This document shows, in pieces, positions 33,177 to 45,699 of a stretch of 64,000 bases of DNA. Position numbers and translations under genes: made by a program. A model generated the notes under the pieces. It saw nothing but the letters and a program-made list of their open reading frames with translations, was not told the origin of the DNA and did no database searches. Within the stretch, counting starts at the first letter, position 1; each line of letters begins with the position of its first letter. This DNA comes from Hevea brasiliensis (Eukaryota > Streptophyta > Magnoliopsida > Malpighiales > Euphorbiaceae): contig NC_079510.1 of the NCBI RefSeq assembly GCF_030052815.1, positions 9,743,375 through 9,807,374 on the forward strand. The letters run 5' to 3'.

Positions 33177-36024
33177 TGTCACACCTTATCCCTCTGTAAG
33201 GCATAACATGATCCCATAGTATACCTAATGAATTACCGACTCCATCTACCGATAACCCATTAAATACACTACAAGGGATTTTAAAACAATTTTCTTACTT
33301 TTTGAAAGTGGTGAGCTTTTATAGCTGGTATTAAAAACAATTATTTAAAGTTTAAAGACTAGTTAAAATTTTTGTCCATTTTTATTTTTACGCAAATTTT
33401 GACAAATTTTTGACAGAGTGCTGTCTATATTTGGGAAAAATAATTCTTCAAACACCTGTAAAAACACTTCCAATAATTCATTTCATCAAAATCAACCACT
33501 ACCACAACACAAATCAACATCATTTCTCCCAACTCCATAATTCAAAACAATTGTCAATTCAATTGTCTTCAAAATTAATATTAAATAACTTCATTCATAT
33601 TTCACTAAAGAAAAATTAATTTACATTCATTACAAAACTCAAAAATAAGTTTGAATATTACAATAATTTGTATTTCATTACATACCAAAATAATATTACA
33701 AGAGTTTTTGTACAACTGCTCAAACAATTTACATACATATAATTACATGCATACATTAAAATCTAATGTATATAGGTATACCTCTAATATACCTGAAGTT
33801 AATCCCAATGAATTTTCAAGGTGCAGCTACCGACAATCTCACTTGGCTGCTCTATCTTTACTTTCAACTGCGACAGCATACCAAGTTATCGCTGAATGGT
33901 GAACTCAGTGGTGCACAACCATGATTTAAAACAAAATATACAATACCTTACCAAAATTTTAGTAAAGAATTTGAAAATCTTGAAATTCAATCAAAATTCT
34001 AAAAATCAAAATATTCATTGCCAATAAAATAAATCATTTGTTAAAATGACTCTGCTCAAGAATTTCAATTTATCAAATCATAACTGAACATTTAAAGTAA
34101 TTCCAGTAATTTTTGGAAATAAATCTTAATTTCAATAAAATCAATTATGCATAAATCCCATTTGAAATCACAATTTTTACTATTCAAAACCCATTCTTTA
34201 TCTCACTAACTATGCAAGACTAATCCGTAAGGGCCATCTTCGAGGCGATTCTAACTCCCTATGGTCGGGGAGGTCGAATCATCGTGCACAGTACACATCA
34301 CAATAATAAAAATTCCAAAAGGGCCAATGAAAAACTTAAATCTAATCTCTAATAAGAGGAGAATCTAAGCCTGGGCACATACTATGGTATTCAAAATAAA
34401 ACAAAGCTAACTCCATTGTCTCTTCAACAAATGAAAGAGACGGGTAATAACCTAGTCAAGCATCTATAGTGAGATATAAAATAATATCATGAATCTATTT
34501 GTCTTTTTTATGAGCATAAATCACAACACAATTCAATTCAATGTCAATTCTAATATCCAATAATTTTTATGCTCATGACAATTCAAAACAAATTTTATCC
34601 ATTTTTCATGTCAAGTATGTTTCAATCAAAATTTTTCCAAAGCTAACTTTATTCAATTCATGACAAAATAAAATCATAACTAATTTCATTTTCCAAAACT
34701 AAATTCATTCATACCATGACACATTTCAATAATTGTTGAGATAAATTCAATATTTGATAAACATAATATAATAAGAAATAAAATCATTTAGTCAAAAGAC
34801 ATATGAAGAAACATAACTAATAAAAACACTAGTTGTGCACAAACTTCTTTTATCGATTCAATTTACTCAAACTTTCGTTTCTCCTTCGAAGATCTCTTTC
34901 CAACCGAAACACATAAATTTGAAGTGCTTCAGTATCCATTTCTAATACTTAAATTCTAACAATTTCTTTGCAGACTTATCCTACCTATTACCGTTTGTAA
35001 ATTTCAGGTCTTTCACATTTTTGTGTATGGTGGCACTATTCATGGCACTATTCAAGTCAAAATGTTGACTTTTCTATACTTAATAGGTTTATTAGTTCTA
35101 CTTGCACCCATATATCACATTTTGGGTGTCAATTTTATTGGCATTGATTGTCAATTCAATTTCTAAGTCTCCTAAGAGAAATTAAAATTTTTCAGTTTTG
35201 GTCCCCCATATTCTACTGTTCCATTAGTCTAGTTACTGTAAGAATTTGGCTAAATGTCATTCATCAAAGTTGTTCCTTATTGTCTTAGCTTTAATTTTCT
35301 TTTTGAATCACTCCATTTGGAGTTTTGTATCCCAAGTTATCCCTATTTTTCTAAGGCTGGCCGGATTTGGTGTTACCCAGAATTCTGAACATTTTCTGGA
35401 TACTGGCAGTTTTGGCGTGCTAATTGCAGGTGACTTTTTAGATAGGTTATGGTCAAATTTTGGGTTTGTTTTCTTCATGAAAGTTGTAGGGCTATGTCTC
35501 AGCTTTCCATCACTATAAGATTCAGGTCATTTGGACCTTCCTAGACCAAGTTATGGTCATTTAAGTAACTACTGTTCATTTGGTCATTTTTGTAAAGGGC
35601 AGTGTGCCCAAATCCGAATTTGGCCTAATTGTTCACTAAGTTATGGTCATTTTCTGGGCATAACTTCCAGATGAAAAATGGTCCATTTTGTGTCTAGTTT
35701 CATTCCCAATTAGCCTCACACCAATTGGGTTGGCAATTTTTCATTTTTGATCCCTGAAAGGGACCTAGGTCAAGCTATCAGCATACTGACCCTAACCAAT
35801 CCGAATTGAAACTTGGTTGTAGCAATTCACACACACCACAAATGGTCAAAATTGACTATTTCTGAACACAAGTAAGGTCAACTACATCAAATGACCAATT
35901 CTCAAATTTTTTTCCAATTTTTCACATGCTCAAAACCCTAATTACATAAAGTTTAAATCTAATGCATTCAAAATGCACATTCAATGTCTACATACTTCAT
36001 TCAACCTAAACAACCAATCAAACA
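33177..36024 (-). repeat. 3' LTR of gypsy B, left part
   Basis: Starts TGTCACACCTTATCC directly after copia E RT. It pairs with 61787-64000 (same ORF 33651-33902 and 62259-62510, same CCCTATGGTCGGGGAGGTCG motif). Interrupted at 36024 by solo LTR S1. Confidence 0.92.
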
Positions 36025-37309
36025 TGTAACACCCTCCCGGTAACCACTCCGTACATTCTACTGTTCCGGTGACCGGTGTCGGTCCGGATAGCTAGAATGT
36101 CCGGAAAAATAGTTAAACTAAAGTGAGGAACCATAATTAACTCAAATATTAATAAGAAAAATTTAGTAAAAATTTTAGAAATAAAATACAACCAAGTCAA
36201 ACGAGTCGGTGCCCAAGCGATGGGTAACCGGAGGGAAGTTGCGGTTCTCGCAACGAGGAACCCTAGACCCGGGGGAAAAATTGTAAAATAATTTTTGGGA
36301 CTCCAGAGAAGGGTTACTAAGGTTCCCATGGCATTAGAATGCCAAGAAAATACCTAGAAAAATTTTTCAATCTGTACAGCCGATTTTGACCCGTTAAACC
36401 AAACGGAGGGCATTTTGGTCATTTCGCCTTCAGAGATGATTTTTGGCCGACTTGTCCAGTTAAGTAAATAAATCATATGACATAAAATATAAATAAATAT
36501 TGGTAAAAATTTAATTAGAAATGAGTTAAAGAATGAAGAAAGAAAAAGAAGAAAAGAAAATAGAAATTAATGGGATTTATGACATAGGATGACCTAATTA
36601 AAAAGCTTCCCACCACTTTAAATTTGACAAGTCAATTTATAAGAGATAAAAGGGACAAAAATAAACTAAAAATCAGCTCATCTTCCTTTTTCTTCATGTT
36701 GGCCGAACCTCCTCCCCTAGCCATCCTCCATTGATGAGCTTAGCAAGCTCATGAAGCCCTAAAAATTCCCACCATATTTCCTCAAGTTCTCAACACAAAA
36801 ATTTATTCTAGAAGTTTGCTAAGGTGTTTGGGAGCAAAAGGGAAAAGAGAAATCAAAGTTGGCAAGCTTGGAAACTCTTAAAGTTGAGGTTAGTGCTACA
36901 CTTTTGTTCTCACTCTTTTAATTTTAGTTAAAACATCATTTTGAGCTAAGAGATTTTAAGAAATTGAAGTAAATTACATGTGTTAAGGGTACCTTCAAAT
37001 TTCGGCAGCCCTATGGGAGATTGAGTTTGATTTTTTTAATAAACTTAGAGTGGTTGGAAATCATGGTTAAGGTATTAATATGCATGGAGATTGAACTAAG
37101 TATGTTAATCAAGGTTTATGAGTAATTGGTTTGGACATTAGGGTTTGGAAAGGTGAAATTGTGACTTAGCTTAGGAAATTATTAGAGAACATTTTAATGG
37201 CCAATTAGTGACCATTTTAGGTAAGTTAACCATTAAATGGACTGAAAAATGATAGGGCAAAGTCAAGGTATAAATCGCCTAGGACAAGAAAGATAGGGAC
37301 TGAAAATTC

Positions 37310-38000
37310 AGTCCCTTTGCACTGCCATAACTTGGGCTGTGTTAGTCCAATTGGTGTTTGGCCAATTGGACATGAAACTAGGCTTATAATGGCACATTTT
37401 TGCTGAAGAAACCATGCCCAAAAGACCAAAGCAAGAGGACCAAAACTTGGCCCCAATCCGGACACCCTGCAACAGCCCCTGCAGAATTGACCAAATGAAC
37501 AGTAACTGTTCATTTGGCCATAACTCACTGTAGATTTGGTTAATTGACCTGAAATTGTTACAGAAACAAGATAAGATATAGACAAACAACTTTCATGAAG
37601 AAACCTACCCCAAATAATGCCATTAACCCATTCAAATGATCGGGCAAAGTTAAGTTATCAAACCTGCAACTCTGCAGATTTACATTTGAACAGTAATGTT
37701 TGGATTACTATAACTCCCTCTAGAAAACTCGGATTTAGGCGATTCTTGAACCGATGAAAACCTAAGGCATAGTAGAACATTTCATATGAAGAAAGTTAGG
37801 CCAAATTATGAACTTAACTTGATCAAATTACTGACCAAAGTTGGACCAAAATCTGCCAAAACCCAAAAGTGCAGCATGAACAGTGCACGTGAACAGTAAA
37901 CTTATTTTGGCCATAACTTGAGCTACAAAACTCCAAATGGAGTGATTCAAAAAAAGAAATTCAACTAGACAAAATAAGGAACAACTTTCATGTTTACCAT
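37310..38000 (+). repeat. Degenerate ~195-bp modules in S1 (4 copies)
   Basis: Each module has GAACAGTA-like sequence (absent in the first), CCATAACT or CTATAACT, and 60-90 bp later a CTTTCATGAAGAAA-like segment. The CATAACT cores stand at about 37324, 37517, 37707 and 37909. Confidence 0.7.
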
Positions 38001-38614
38001 TTCCTCAAATTCCCACTGTAAAAATAACAAATGGAATAGTAAAGATGAAGCATGAAAACCGAAAATTTTGCTCAATTAGCATTAAGCTTAAAAATGGTAT
38101 TGGCAACCAATACCAACAAGTTTGAAATACAAAATGTGGTATGTTTGAGGTGTTAAGACCAATACACCTATTTTCTATCCAAAAGTCAACATTTTTGTTG
38201 ACCAATGAGGTGAATAGTGACACCAAAACCAAAAATTGGCAATTTTGCCAAAATGACCTAAGCTTTGAGAAAGTGACCAAAACTAACAAGTTTTGAATAT
38301 AAAATGTGGTATGTTGGGAGTATTAAAACCAATGTACCTATTGTTTATGCAAAAGTCAACATTTTAGTTGACTAATGAAATGAATAGTGACATGAAAACT
38401 TGAAATTCAAAAATTGTGAAACTTAAAAATGCAAAATGCCCTAGTAGGCCTAATGTGATTGGTTTGGATAGTTTGGCATGCCAATAGGGTTCAGTTAGCA
38501 GTACTGCACATGGCAATATGCCATTCCGTGATTTCATGGCTTTTAGCCATTCTGACCTTGTATTGAGCTTTGGCCTTGTGCCTGAGATTATTTACAGCTT
38601 GGTAGCTGTTCTGT

Positions 38615-38945
38615 TGCACACCGGGAGATGCATATGTGACCGATGGTGTGACGGCCCGAGGTACTAGATACCCAGTGCCAGTTTACCCGTTATCCAGTCC
38701 AGTCGTCTAGTGTAGGTTACTTGGGGCAACCAAATGAATAAAAGTGTACAAAGTTAATGATATACAAATTCAAAATAAATGGAACATATACATTCACTAC
38801 ATATCTATTTTCTTGCTATTCCTTTTATTTTATTATTGCACCACTAAGCATTATTGCTTAGCGCGTTGCTTTTGCCACGCGTAGGTACTGGAGATCCCGA
38901 TCGTGAGCCCAGTAGACCACAGACTGGGTGAGTTCATCCTGTAGA
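38615..38945 (+). other. Conserved GC-richer blocks of S1
   Basis: CACACCGGGAGATG ... CCGATGGTGTGAC ... CCCGAGGTACTAG ... ACCCAGTGCCAGT (38615-38700), then TTGCTTTTGCCACGCGTAGG (about 38866) and ACTGGGTGAG. The same blocks stand at 60700-60785 and 61020-61090 in S2 although the sequence between them has diverged. Confidence 0.75.
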
Positions 38946-39502
38946 TCTACACAGTGTCCGTGTCACCTCACTACCTGCAGTGCATTGGTAGGGCACTAGG
39001 TGTCATTTTGTCATTTTGATATTTTGTAGCAGATTTTTACTTTCTCATATGTATTTGAACTCATGTAATATATTTTGATGTCCATGTAAATAATGAAAGT
39101 TATGACTATGAATGCAAAATTTGAGCATGTATTTATTGCTTGTATATGAGAAATGGATGTGGAGAAATGAAAAGATTATTGAGAATTTGCTATTGAGAAA
39201 TATTGTTGAGATTTTGGATATTGGAGTTTGAGATGATGGAATAAAAATATTGGAAGTGTTCTTAACAGGTTCCGAAGAACGGTTTTCTCTATTTTTAGCC
39301 GGTACTCCGCCAGATTTTCTTTAAAATTTTCGGGATCTTAAATAAATAATACTTTTGATAAATGGTTTAAATAAATTGTATTTCATAAATTATATGCAAA
39401 AGCATTGTATAAATTAATTGAGGAATATTAGAATGTGCCGGTACACCGTGTGGCATTACTTACTCGGGTATACTGTACACGGGTAAGGGGTGTCACAAAA
39501 CA

Positions 39503-40546
39503 CACCAAAATCATTCATTTCAAACCCTAAAATAAGCTGGCCAAATTTCTTCTTTGATCCCCCAACAAGTGTTTTCTTTTGATTTTAAGTTAAGATCTAA
39601 GCTACTTATACTAAAAACATAAGTATTAAACATAAATTTTCAATTCAAACCACTAACCTTTCTTTGATGTTCAACTCTACAATTTCCCTCCTTGTTTCTT
39701 CTTTCTTTCTTGCTCAATCACCTTCTCAAGTGAGTCTATCAAGTTCTATTGGATTAATTTGGGGTTAAAGTAGGTTTAAGTAGTTGAAATCAAGCTTGGA
39801 TTCAAGCTTTCATGGTGGTTCTTCAATGGTGGAGAGAGAAAGGAGCAAGCCAGCCACTTGGGGAGAAGACAAGAAAATGATTTTTATTTTCTTTTTTAGT
39901 ATTTTATATGTAATTTACTTTAATTAACTTGGTCAAAAGTTGTAAGAAAATTAAAATAAGTTTTGACATCATGATGATGTCATCCAATGATGTAATAAAC
40001 TTTTTCAATTTTCTTTTTTTTTTGCATTTATTTTTTCATTAATTCTTAAATATAATTCTTGATTACAAAATTTTCTTTTCTCTAATTTTATTGGACAGTT
40101 AGGTCAGGAGTCAGCTCTAAGGGTAAATTGACCAAATTGCCCTTAGCTGCTTCAATCCGGTTTGCAAGTTATTTGATATTTCTTCCGAATCTCTGACCTA
40201 ATTATTTGACCTACTTAACAACTCTTTTTCATGATTTTCTCTTTTCCATTGTGTTCGCAATAGTCCTAAGGACCGCAGCGTCACATTTTTCAGGTTGAAA
40301 TTTGAGTTAAGACTGACCTTGTAGTCACTTCCCGGGAAGGTCACCCATCGCTGTGACTTCTGGCTCATTTAACTTTTTATGCTTTGTTTTTCTTATTTAT
40401 ACTTAACTATTTGGTAATTACTAATTTTTTGCGTTCAGGGCTTATCTAGTTGTCTTAGATGTGATTCTAATCTCCTTAATTGTCCGGACCGATACCAGTC
40501 ACCGAAATAGTAAAATATATCAGGCTATGTAAATATGGGTGTTACA
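39503..40546 (-). repeat. 3' LTR of gypsy B, right part
   Basis: Completes the LTR after S1 and ends GGGTGTTACA at 40546, followed by the polypurine tract. Total LTR without S1 is about 3.9 kb. Confidence 0.9.
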
Positions 40547-40560
40547 ATTCTCCCCCCCTT
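40547..40560 (-). promoter_or_regulatory. Polypurine tract of gypsy B
   Basis: In sense AAGGGGGGGAGAAT, identical to that of A, directly before TGTAACACC. Confidence 0.9.
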
Positions 40561-41601
40561 AAAATAAATTTCGTCTTGAAATTTTTCCTGGTATCAGTCT
40601 CTAAATGGCTGTGGGTGCTGTCTCCTCATGTCCTCCTCTCGTTCCCAAGTAGCTTCCTGGCCTGAATGATGGTTCCATAGTACTTTAACCAATACTATTT
40701 ACCTAATCATTGGTCCTCTAACCATTCTAGTCAATAATCTTGCTGATATTCGTAACATTTCTTTATTACATATGAGCTAACTATTCGAATTTTCATTTCC
40801 AAAACTCTTTTATCTATCAATATTCTATAACTTATTTTGCACTAATGTGCAATCATTACTTCCTTTTGTACTGCACTATAACCTTTCGATATTCTAATTT
40901 TAGAGTTTTAAATCTCGAGTTAAGATTTTCAAACTCCTTTCCAATAAGAAAACTTTATCTTATCATAACTATACCAAAACAGATATCGTTTGCAACTATT
41001 CTTATCTTGGTACACTATCAGGTAGTACATAGCTCTACACAATAATTCTAAATCGGTACTGTAATCTGCAGCGTGCAATACAAACATCAAGAACATTGTA
41101 TAGTTACTACGATACAGCCCAATAGATCAAACTTTCCTATATTTTATCCTTTTCGAATTCACTAATATCCAAAACTTATTTTGATTACAATATTCATTGA
41201 CAATTACTAATAGTAACATCTTTGCCCTCATCTAGAGCAATTATATTACTATAATTTACTTTTAGGTCCTCTTGCCTTATATTAAATAGGCTCACTAATT
41301 AACTTATAATTTATTGTATACTAATAATTACTTTTCGCTGACAAACTCTTCCAAAACTAATGTCAATCACACTTATTATCGTAGTTTATATCCTAAAGGA
41401 CTAGTTACTAATGCATTAAAATTTATTCCCATTTATATCCTAAAGGACTAGTTACTAATGCATTAAAATTTATTCCCATGCAAAGGAATAACGGCAGAAC
41501 ATACAATTCTAACACTAACATACAAATAAGTAGTGCTGGGGTTAAATAATAACTAATTGTTTCCTCTAAAAATTAAAAACTTACCAGTAGCTACATCTGA
41601 A
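40561..41601 (-). other. Noncoding 3' internal region of gypsy B
   Basis: Counterpart of 24941-26040 in A. No pol motif or convincing ORF. It contains a perfect 47-bp tandem duplication (41385-41478). Confidence 0.8.
41385..41478 (-). repeat. 47-bp perfect tandem duplication
   Basis: Two identical units starting TTTATATCCTAAAGGACTAG at 41385 and 41432. Absent from the equivalent place in A. Confidence 0.9.
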
Positions 41602-41794
41602 GTTTTTGCTATTTCTCTCTGGCACATAGTGGACGCTCTGACTGATGCACTACTATGATTAGGTGGATTCGCTGTGCTTGGATTACGAGGAGTACCAACT
41701 CTATTTCTATCTTGGCCCTGACCGACTATCTGTGAACTCTAGAGAGCAGATTGAGGTGCTCTAGTACTATCTCTAACAAAGTGTCCATGTTCAC
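41602..41794 (-). pseudogene. Gypsy B gag, C-terminal fragment
   Basis: Read from 41794 down: the second half of a CCHC knuckle (EHGHFVRDS, last Cys replaced by Ser), then a Ser/Thr/Pro/Asn-rich tail with one TAG stop, like the tail of A gag (FTTPKGSIQVSTPKSSPS). Copia C is inserted in the knuckle. The N-terminal part is at 58072-58166. Confidence 0.75.
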
Positions 41795-43901
41795 TGAAGG
41801 AGCGGAAGCATGAAAAACACAAGTTTATATTATTGAATTCAAAAAATTTTCACCTAGGCTCACATGCATCATGCAAGATTTATTTTTATCTATTTGATTT
41901 CAATGATAAACAACATATTAAAACTCTTTTAATATTTTTTGGATCTTTATTTGCTATTTAAGATTTTAGAATTAATCAGATTAATTTTAGAACCCTAGAG
42001 TAGATCAAGAACAAGTGCACTAACCTCTTGATGCACTGCAGTGTGTTGGCACCTTTGGGATGCATCTTTAGGATACCAGATGTTGTCCCTTTAGCTTGTC
42101 CACACCAAGATCACCTATGGCAGCCCTTGAACAGCTTCAGAAGCTTTTTCTGTTAATTAGAAAATCAAGTTTTGCCTTTTAAAATATTAAAGATGTAAAC
42201 AGGACACTAGAAATAATTTCTAGTATTTTTAATTCAAGAGATTGTTTGCTAATCTCTTGGAATTGATGAGAGATGAAGAAGAAGAGAAAATGGCAGCCTC
42301 AAGGGTGGCGGCACAAAGGGAGGCAGCAGTTGGTTGTTTTTGTTCTTTCATCCTTACACTTATATAGCTAGGTTACCATTTAAAACCCTTGCCACTTGTC
42401 ACCTTCTGATTGGCTCTAGGTTTAATTGACCCAATCACATTGTGCCAAGTGTCAAACCTATATTTAATCTTAATTTTAATCATCTTACATGATTAAAAGA
42501 TATTTGGCAAGCTTATGTGTAGTGCCATGTGTCACCATCTCATGGTGCCACACGTTATCCTGTGAAATGACCAAAATGCCCCTGTGTCTTAATTTTGAGT
42601 TCTCAAATCAAAATAATTATTTCTCTTCTACTAATCAATTTATATCAAATATAAATCAATTAATTAATCTTTATTAATTAATTTCTCATTAATTAAATTC
42701 ATATTTAAACACTTTAAATATAAATTTAACTTATACTAAACATCCAATAATCTAGATTTGGTTTCAAGTCATGCTAGGGACTTTGCAATCTAATTGCAAA
42801 CCAAACTTATTTAATTAATCAATTAAACTCTTTAATTAATTAATTAAATCATATTTAATTTGGTGATTACTTATGTATGTGTGTGACTTACTAGGCTCAT
42901 CACTAATTGGCAATGAGATATGATATCAACTCTTAATATCATCAGAACTCTTTCTTACCATAAATAATTTCTCTAAACCATTTTATGCACCTCATAGACC
43001 ATGGGTAACACCTAGCATAGCATGCTATGCCCACCTAATCAGTAATAAGATTTACCTTAACTAAACCTATAATCATATGTTACCATGCACTAGAATCTCT
43101 CTGTTACAAAATCCCAACTCAAGCTGGAGTCATGGTTTATGTCAAACCCCATTTGCTATGAATATTATGTTCTCTTTTAATTCCAATTCTTTATTAAAAG
43201 ATTTTCTCATCAGAAACTCTTTTCTGATTAAATCTATCTGTCCTGGCTAGGAACTTGAAACAATAATAATAATTTAATGAACATAGGATTTTATCCCTAT
43301 TTACATAGAGGAACAAATTCCATCTTGATCAACACCTACCTCCATATATAACTAGTAGGAGCCAACACATGCCCGTATACCCATACATAGTACAAGTATG
43401 AAAGCAGTATCAAACTCAAACCACCTATATACAAGATAATTGTGCTATCTCAGGTCTAAAGATTATATGCACTGATATGATTTATGACAATACATTGACA
43501 AGAGTAAACTCCATGTGCTTGTCATAAGTGTCACTAGTTCGACCTACTTATCATGTATAAGTGCTATCATGTTTGTCATATGGCATGAGACTCACCATTC
43601 CATCTTATTTATATCTCATATAATTAACTTGGGAACAAACATGAATACAATCTTTCTGGATAACTCATATCCTTATTGTCAAGTATCCTCGATTGTGAAC
43701 CTATTTATGATACTTTGTACTAGAAATACTATCACTCATATTCTTAACAACTTAAGAATAGAATTTCAAACGAAATATCAATGGACCTTTTCTATTACAC
43801 ATAAATATATTTTGTAAATGAAATAGTGGAAATGCCTTTTATTAATAAAAACATGTGCAGGATGCATACTAAATGATATGGTCTAGGGCATACTACTAAC
43901 A
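41795..43901 (-). repeat. 3' LTR of copia C
   Basis: 2107 bp, TGAAGGAGCGG ... CATACTACTAACA on the plus strand. It contains the antisense ORF (43515-43817, with an earlier start than in the other copies). Confidence 0.93.
42360..42366 (-). promoter_or_regulatory. TATA box of the copia C 3' LTR
   Basis: CTATATAAG on the minus strand at the family position. Confidence 0.6.
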
Positions 43902-43921
43902 ATCTCCCACTAGCACTAGAG
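43902..43921 (-). promoter_or_regulatory. Polypurine tract region of copia C
   Basis: In sense CTCTAGTGCTAGTGGGAGAT directly before the LTR start TGTTAG. Confidence 0.75.
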
Positions 43922-44401
43922 CTATTTATTACAATATCTTAGACCCATCTTCTCAAGATGTCGGTCTATCTGAGTCTGTGACATAGGCTTAGTAAATGGA
44001 TCAGTTGGATTTTTAGCTGATGCTATTTTCTGCATGGCTACATCTCCTCATCCAACTATTTCTCTGATAATGTGGTAGCGCCTTTCTATGTGTTTTGATT
44101 TCGAGTGAGACCGGGGTTCCTTAGCCTGTATGACTTCTCCATTGTTGTCACAGTGAAGTGGAACTGCTGACTCAATGGAAGGAACTACTGTAAGTTCTGT
44201 CACGAACTTCTTTATCCAAACAACTTCCTTTACAGCATCTGATGCAGCAATATACTCAGCCTCGGTAGTGGAATCTGCAGTCGTGCTCTGTTTGGAACTC
44301 TTCTAACTTACTGCACCTCCATTACAAATGAACATATACCCAAAGGTAGACTTTCTATCATCGATATCTGATTGGAAATCAGAATCAGTATAACCATCCA
44401 A
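43922..44401 (-). pseudogene. Copia C RNase H and pol C-terminus
   Basis: RNase H domain of copia type: DGYTDSDFQSDIDDRKSTFG, SSKQSTTADSTTEAEYIAAS, ...KEVVWIKKFVTEL, then REIVG, VAMQKIASAKNPTDPFTKPMS. A TAG replaces the Trp codon before KSSKQS. It is separated by a stop from the upstream RT segment that ends LIYGGGDL. Confidence 0.82.
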
Positions 44402-45699
44402 TTATAAGTCTCCACCTCCATAGATCAAGAATAAATCCTTAGTTCTTCTCAAGTACTTAAGGATATTCTTGACAGCTATCCAGCGTTTCAAACCTGGATT
44501 GGATTGATACCTGCTAGTCAAACTAATAGCATATGCGATATCCAGCCTAGTACACAACATTGCATACATTAAACTTTTAATAGTCGAAGCATATGGAATC
44601 CTGGCCATTTTATCTCTTTCTTCAGGTGTCTTTGGAGACATCTCTTTAGAAATCACTGGCAACAATCCTCTCATGGAATCAAGCATGTTAAACCTCTTTA
44701 ACACGTTTTCCAAATATAGACTTTGGGATAAATCAATTATTCTTTTCGCTCTATTTATATAGATGCGAATCCCAAGAATATAGGTTGCCTCCCCTAAGTT
44801 TTTCATGGAGAATGTATTTAACAATCATACCTTTACAGTTGTCGACATACCTATGTCATTACCCGTCAACAGTATGTCATCCACATATAAGACAAGAAAA
44901 GTGATAGCACTGTCACTAACCTTCTTATATACACATGGCTCATCCTCATTTTTTATAAAACCAAATGATTTAATGGCTTCATCAAAATCGATGTTCCAAC
45001 TCCTCGAAGCTTGTTTCAACCCATAAATGGATTGCTTTAGCTTGCATACCTTGGAACCATCTTAGGATTCAAAACCCCTAGGTTGTTCCATGAAAATATT
45101 TTTTTCAATGTATGACATCCATCTGCCAAATCTCATAATCATACTATGCAGCTATTGCTAATAGAATCCTAATTGATTTAAGCATAGCAACACGTGAGAA
45201 AGTCTCCTCATAGTCGATTCTTTGCCTTTGACAAAACCCTTTCGCTACTAGCCTTGCCTTATAGGTCTCTACCTTTCCATCAGAACCAATTTTCTTCTTG
45301 AAAACCCATTTGTTCCCTATAGGTACAATACCTTCAGGTGGGTCATCAAGATCCTAAACTTGATTCTTATACACGGAATCAATCTCGGATTTCATAGCAT
45401 CAATCAATTTTAAAGAGTCTATATCTGATATAGCTTCTTCATAGGTAAGTAGATCATCTCCATGATCTACTTCTTCATGAGTAGACAACTCTTGTTCTTC
45501 GTCATGAAAGAAACCATATCTCACTGGTGGGTGAGATACCCTGGTTGTTCACAGCTGTAGATGTTTCATCAATGGGTGTAGATTGACTAGATGGATCTAT
45601 ATCCATTTGATCTGTTGGTTGGTCAGAATTCTCCAATTCTAACTCTATTTGTCTTCCTTTGCCTCCTTCTTGAACAAACTATTGTTCAAGAAATGTGGC
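44402..45699 (-). pseudogene. Copia C reverse transcriptase
   Basis: Almost complete RVT_2-type RT in pieces. The YVDDILLTGND active site lies in 44825-45019 with KQASRSWNIDFDEAIKSFGF. 44402-44824 carries the thumb/connection part (MKNLGEATYILGIRIYINRA, DKMARIPYASTIKSLMYAM, CTRLDIAYAISLTSRYQS). Upstream (45020-45699) are the linker and GNKWVFKKKIGSDG, TYKARLVAKGFCQRQ and DYEETFS segments, with stops and a small deletion near 45548. The best-conserved RT of the window, but not translatable as one frame. Confidence 0.87.

Larger units (their letters stand above)
36025..39497 (+). mobile_element. Gypsy-type solo LTR S1 (plus strand)
   Basis: 3473 bp from TGTAACACCCTCCC to GGGGTGTCACA, flanked by perfect AAACA copies (36020-36024 and 39498-39502). 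Joining the flanks restores the B LTR. It starts like the A and B LTRs (TCCGGTGACC ... GTCCGGA) but its second half and end are different and match S2, so it is a sister family. It holds four modules spaced about 195 bp apart (37324-38000), and GC-richer blocks at 38615-38700 and 38855-38945 conserved with S2. ORFs within it (e.g. 37226-37585, 38005-38289) show no known family. Confidence 0.93.

Noticed and set aside
33651..33902. 83-codon ORF also found at 62259-62510
   Set aside because: Both lie in the paired LTRs of gypsy B, so the similarity is explained by LTR duplication.
35246..35518. 90-codon ORF with a hydrophobic stretch, possibly a membrane protein
   Set aside because: It lies in the B LTR; hydrophobic codons follow from the T-rich strand, and the right LTR version (63870 onward) has changes.
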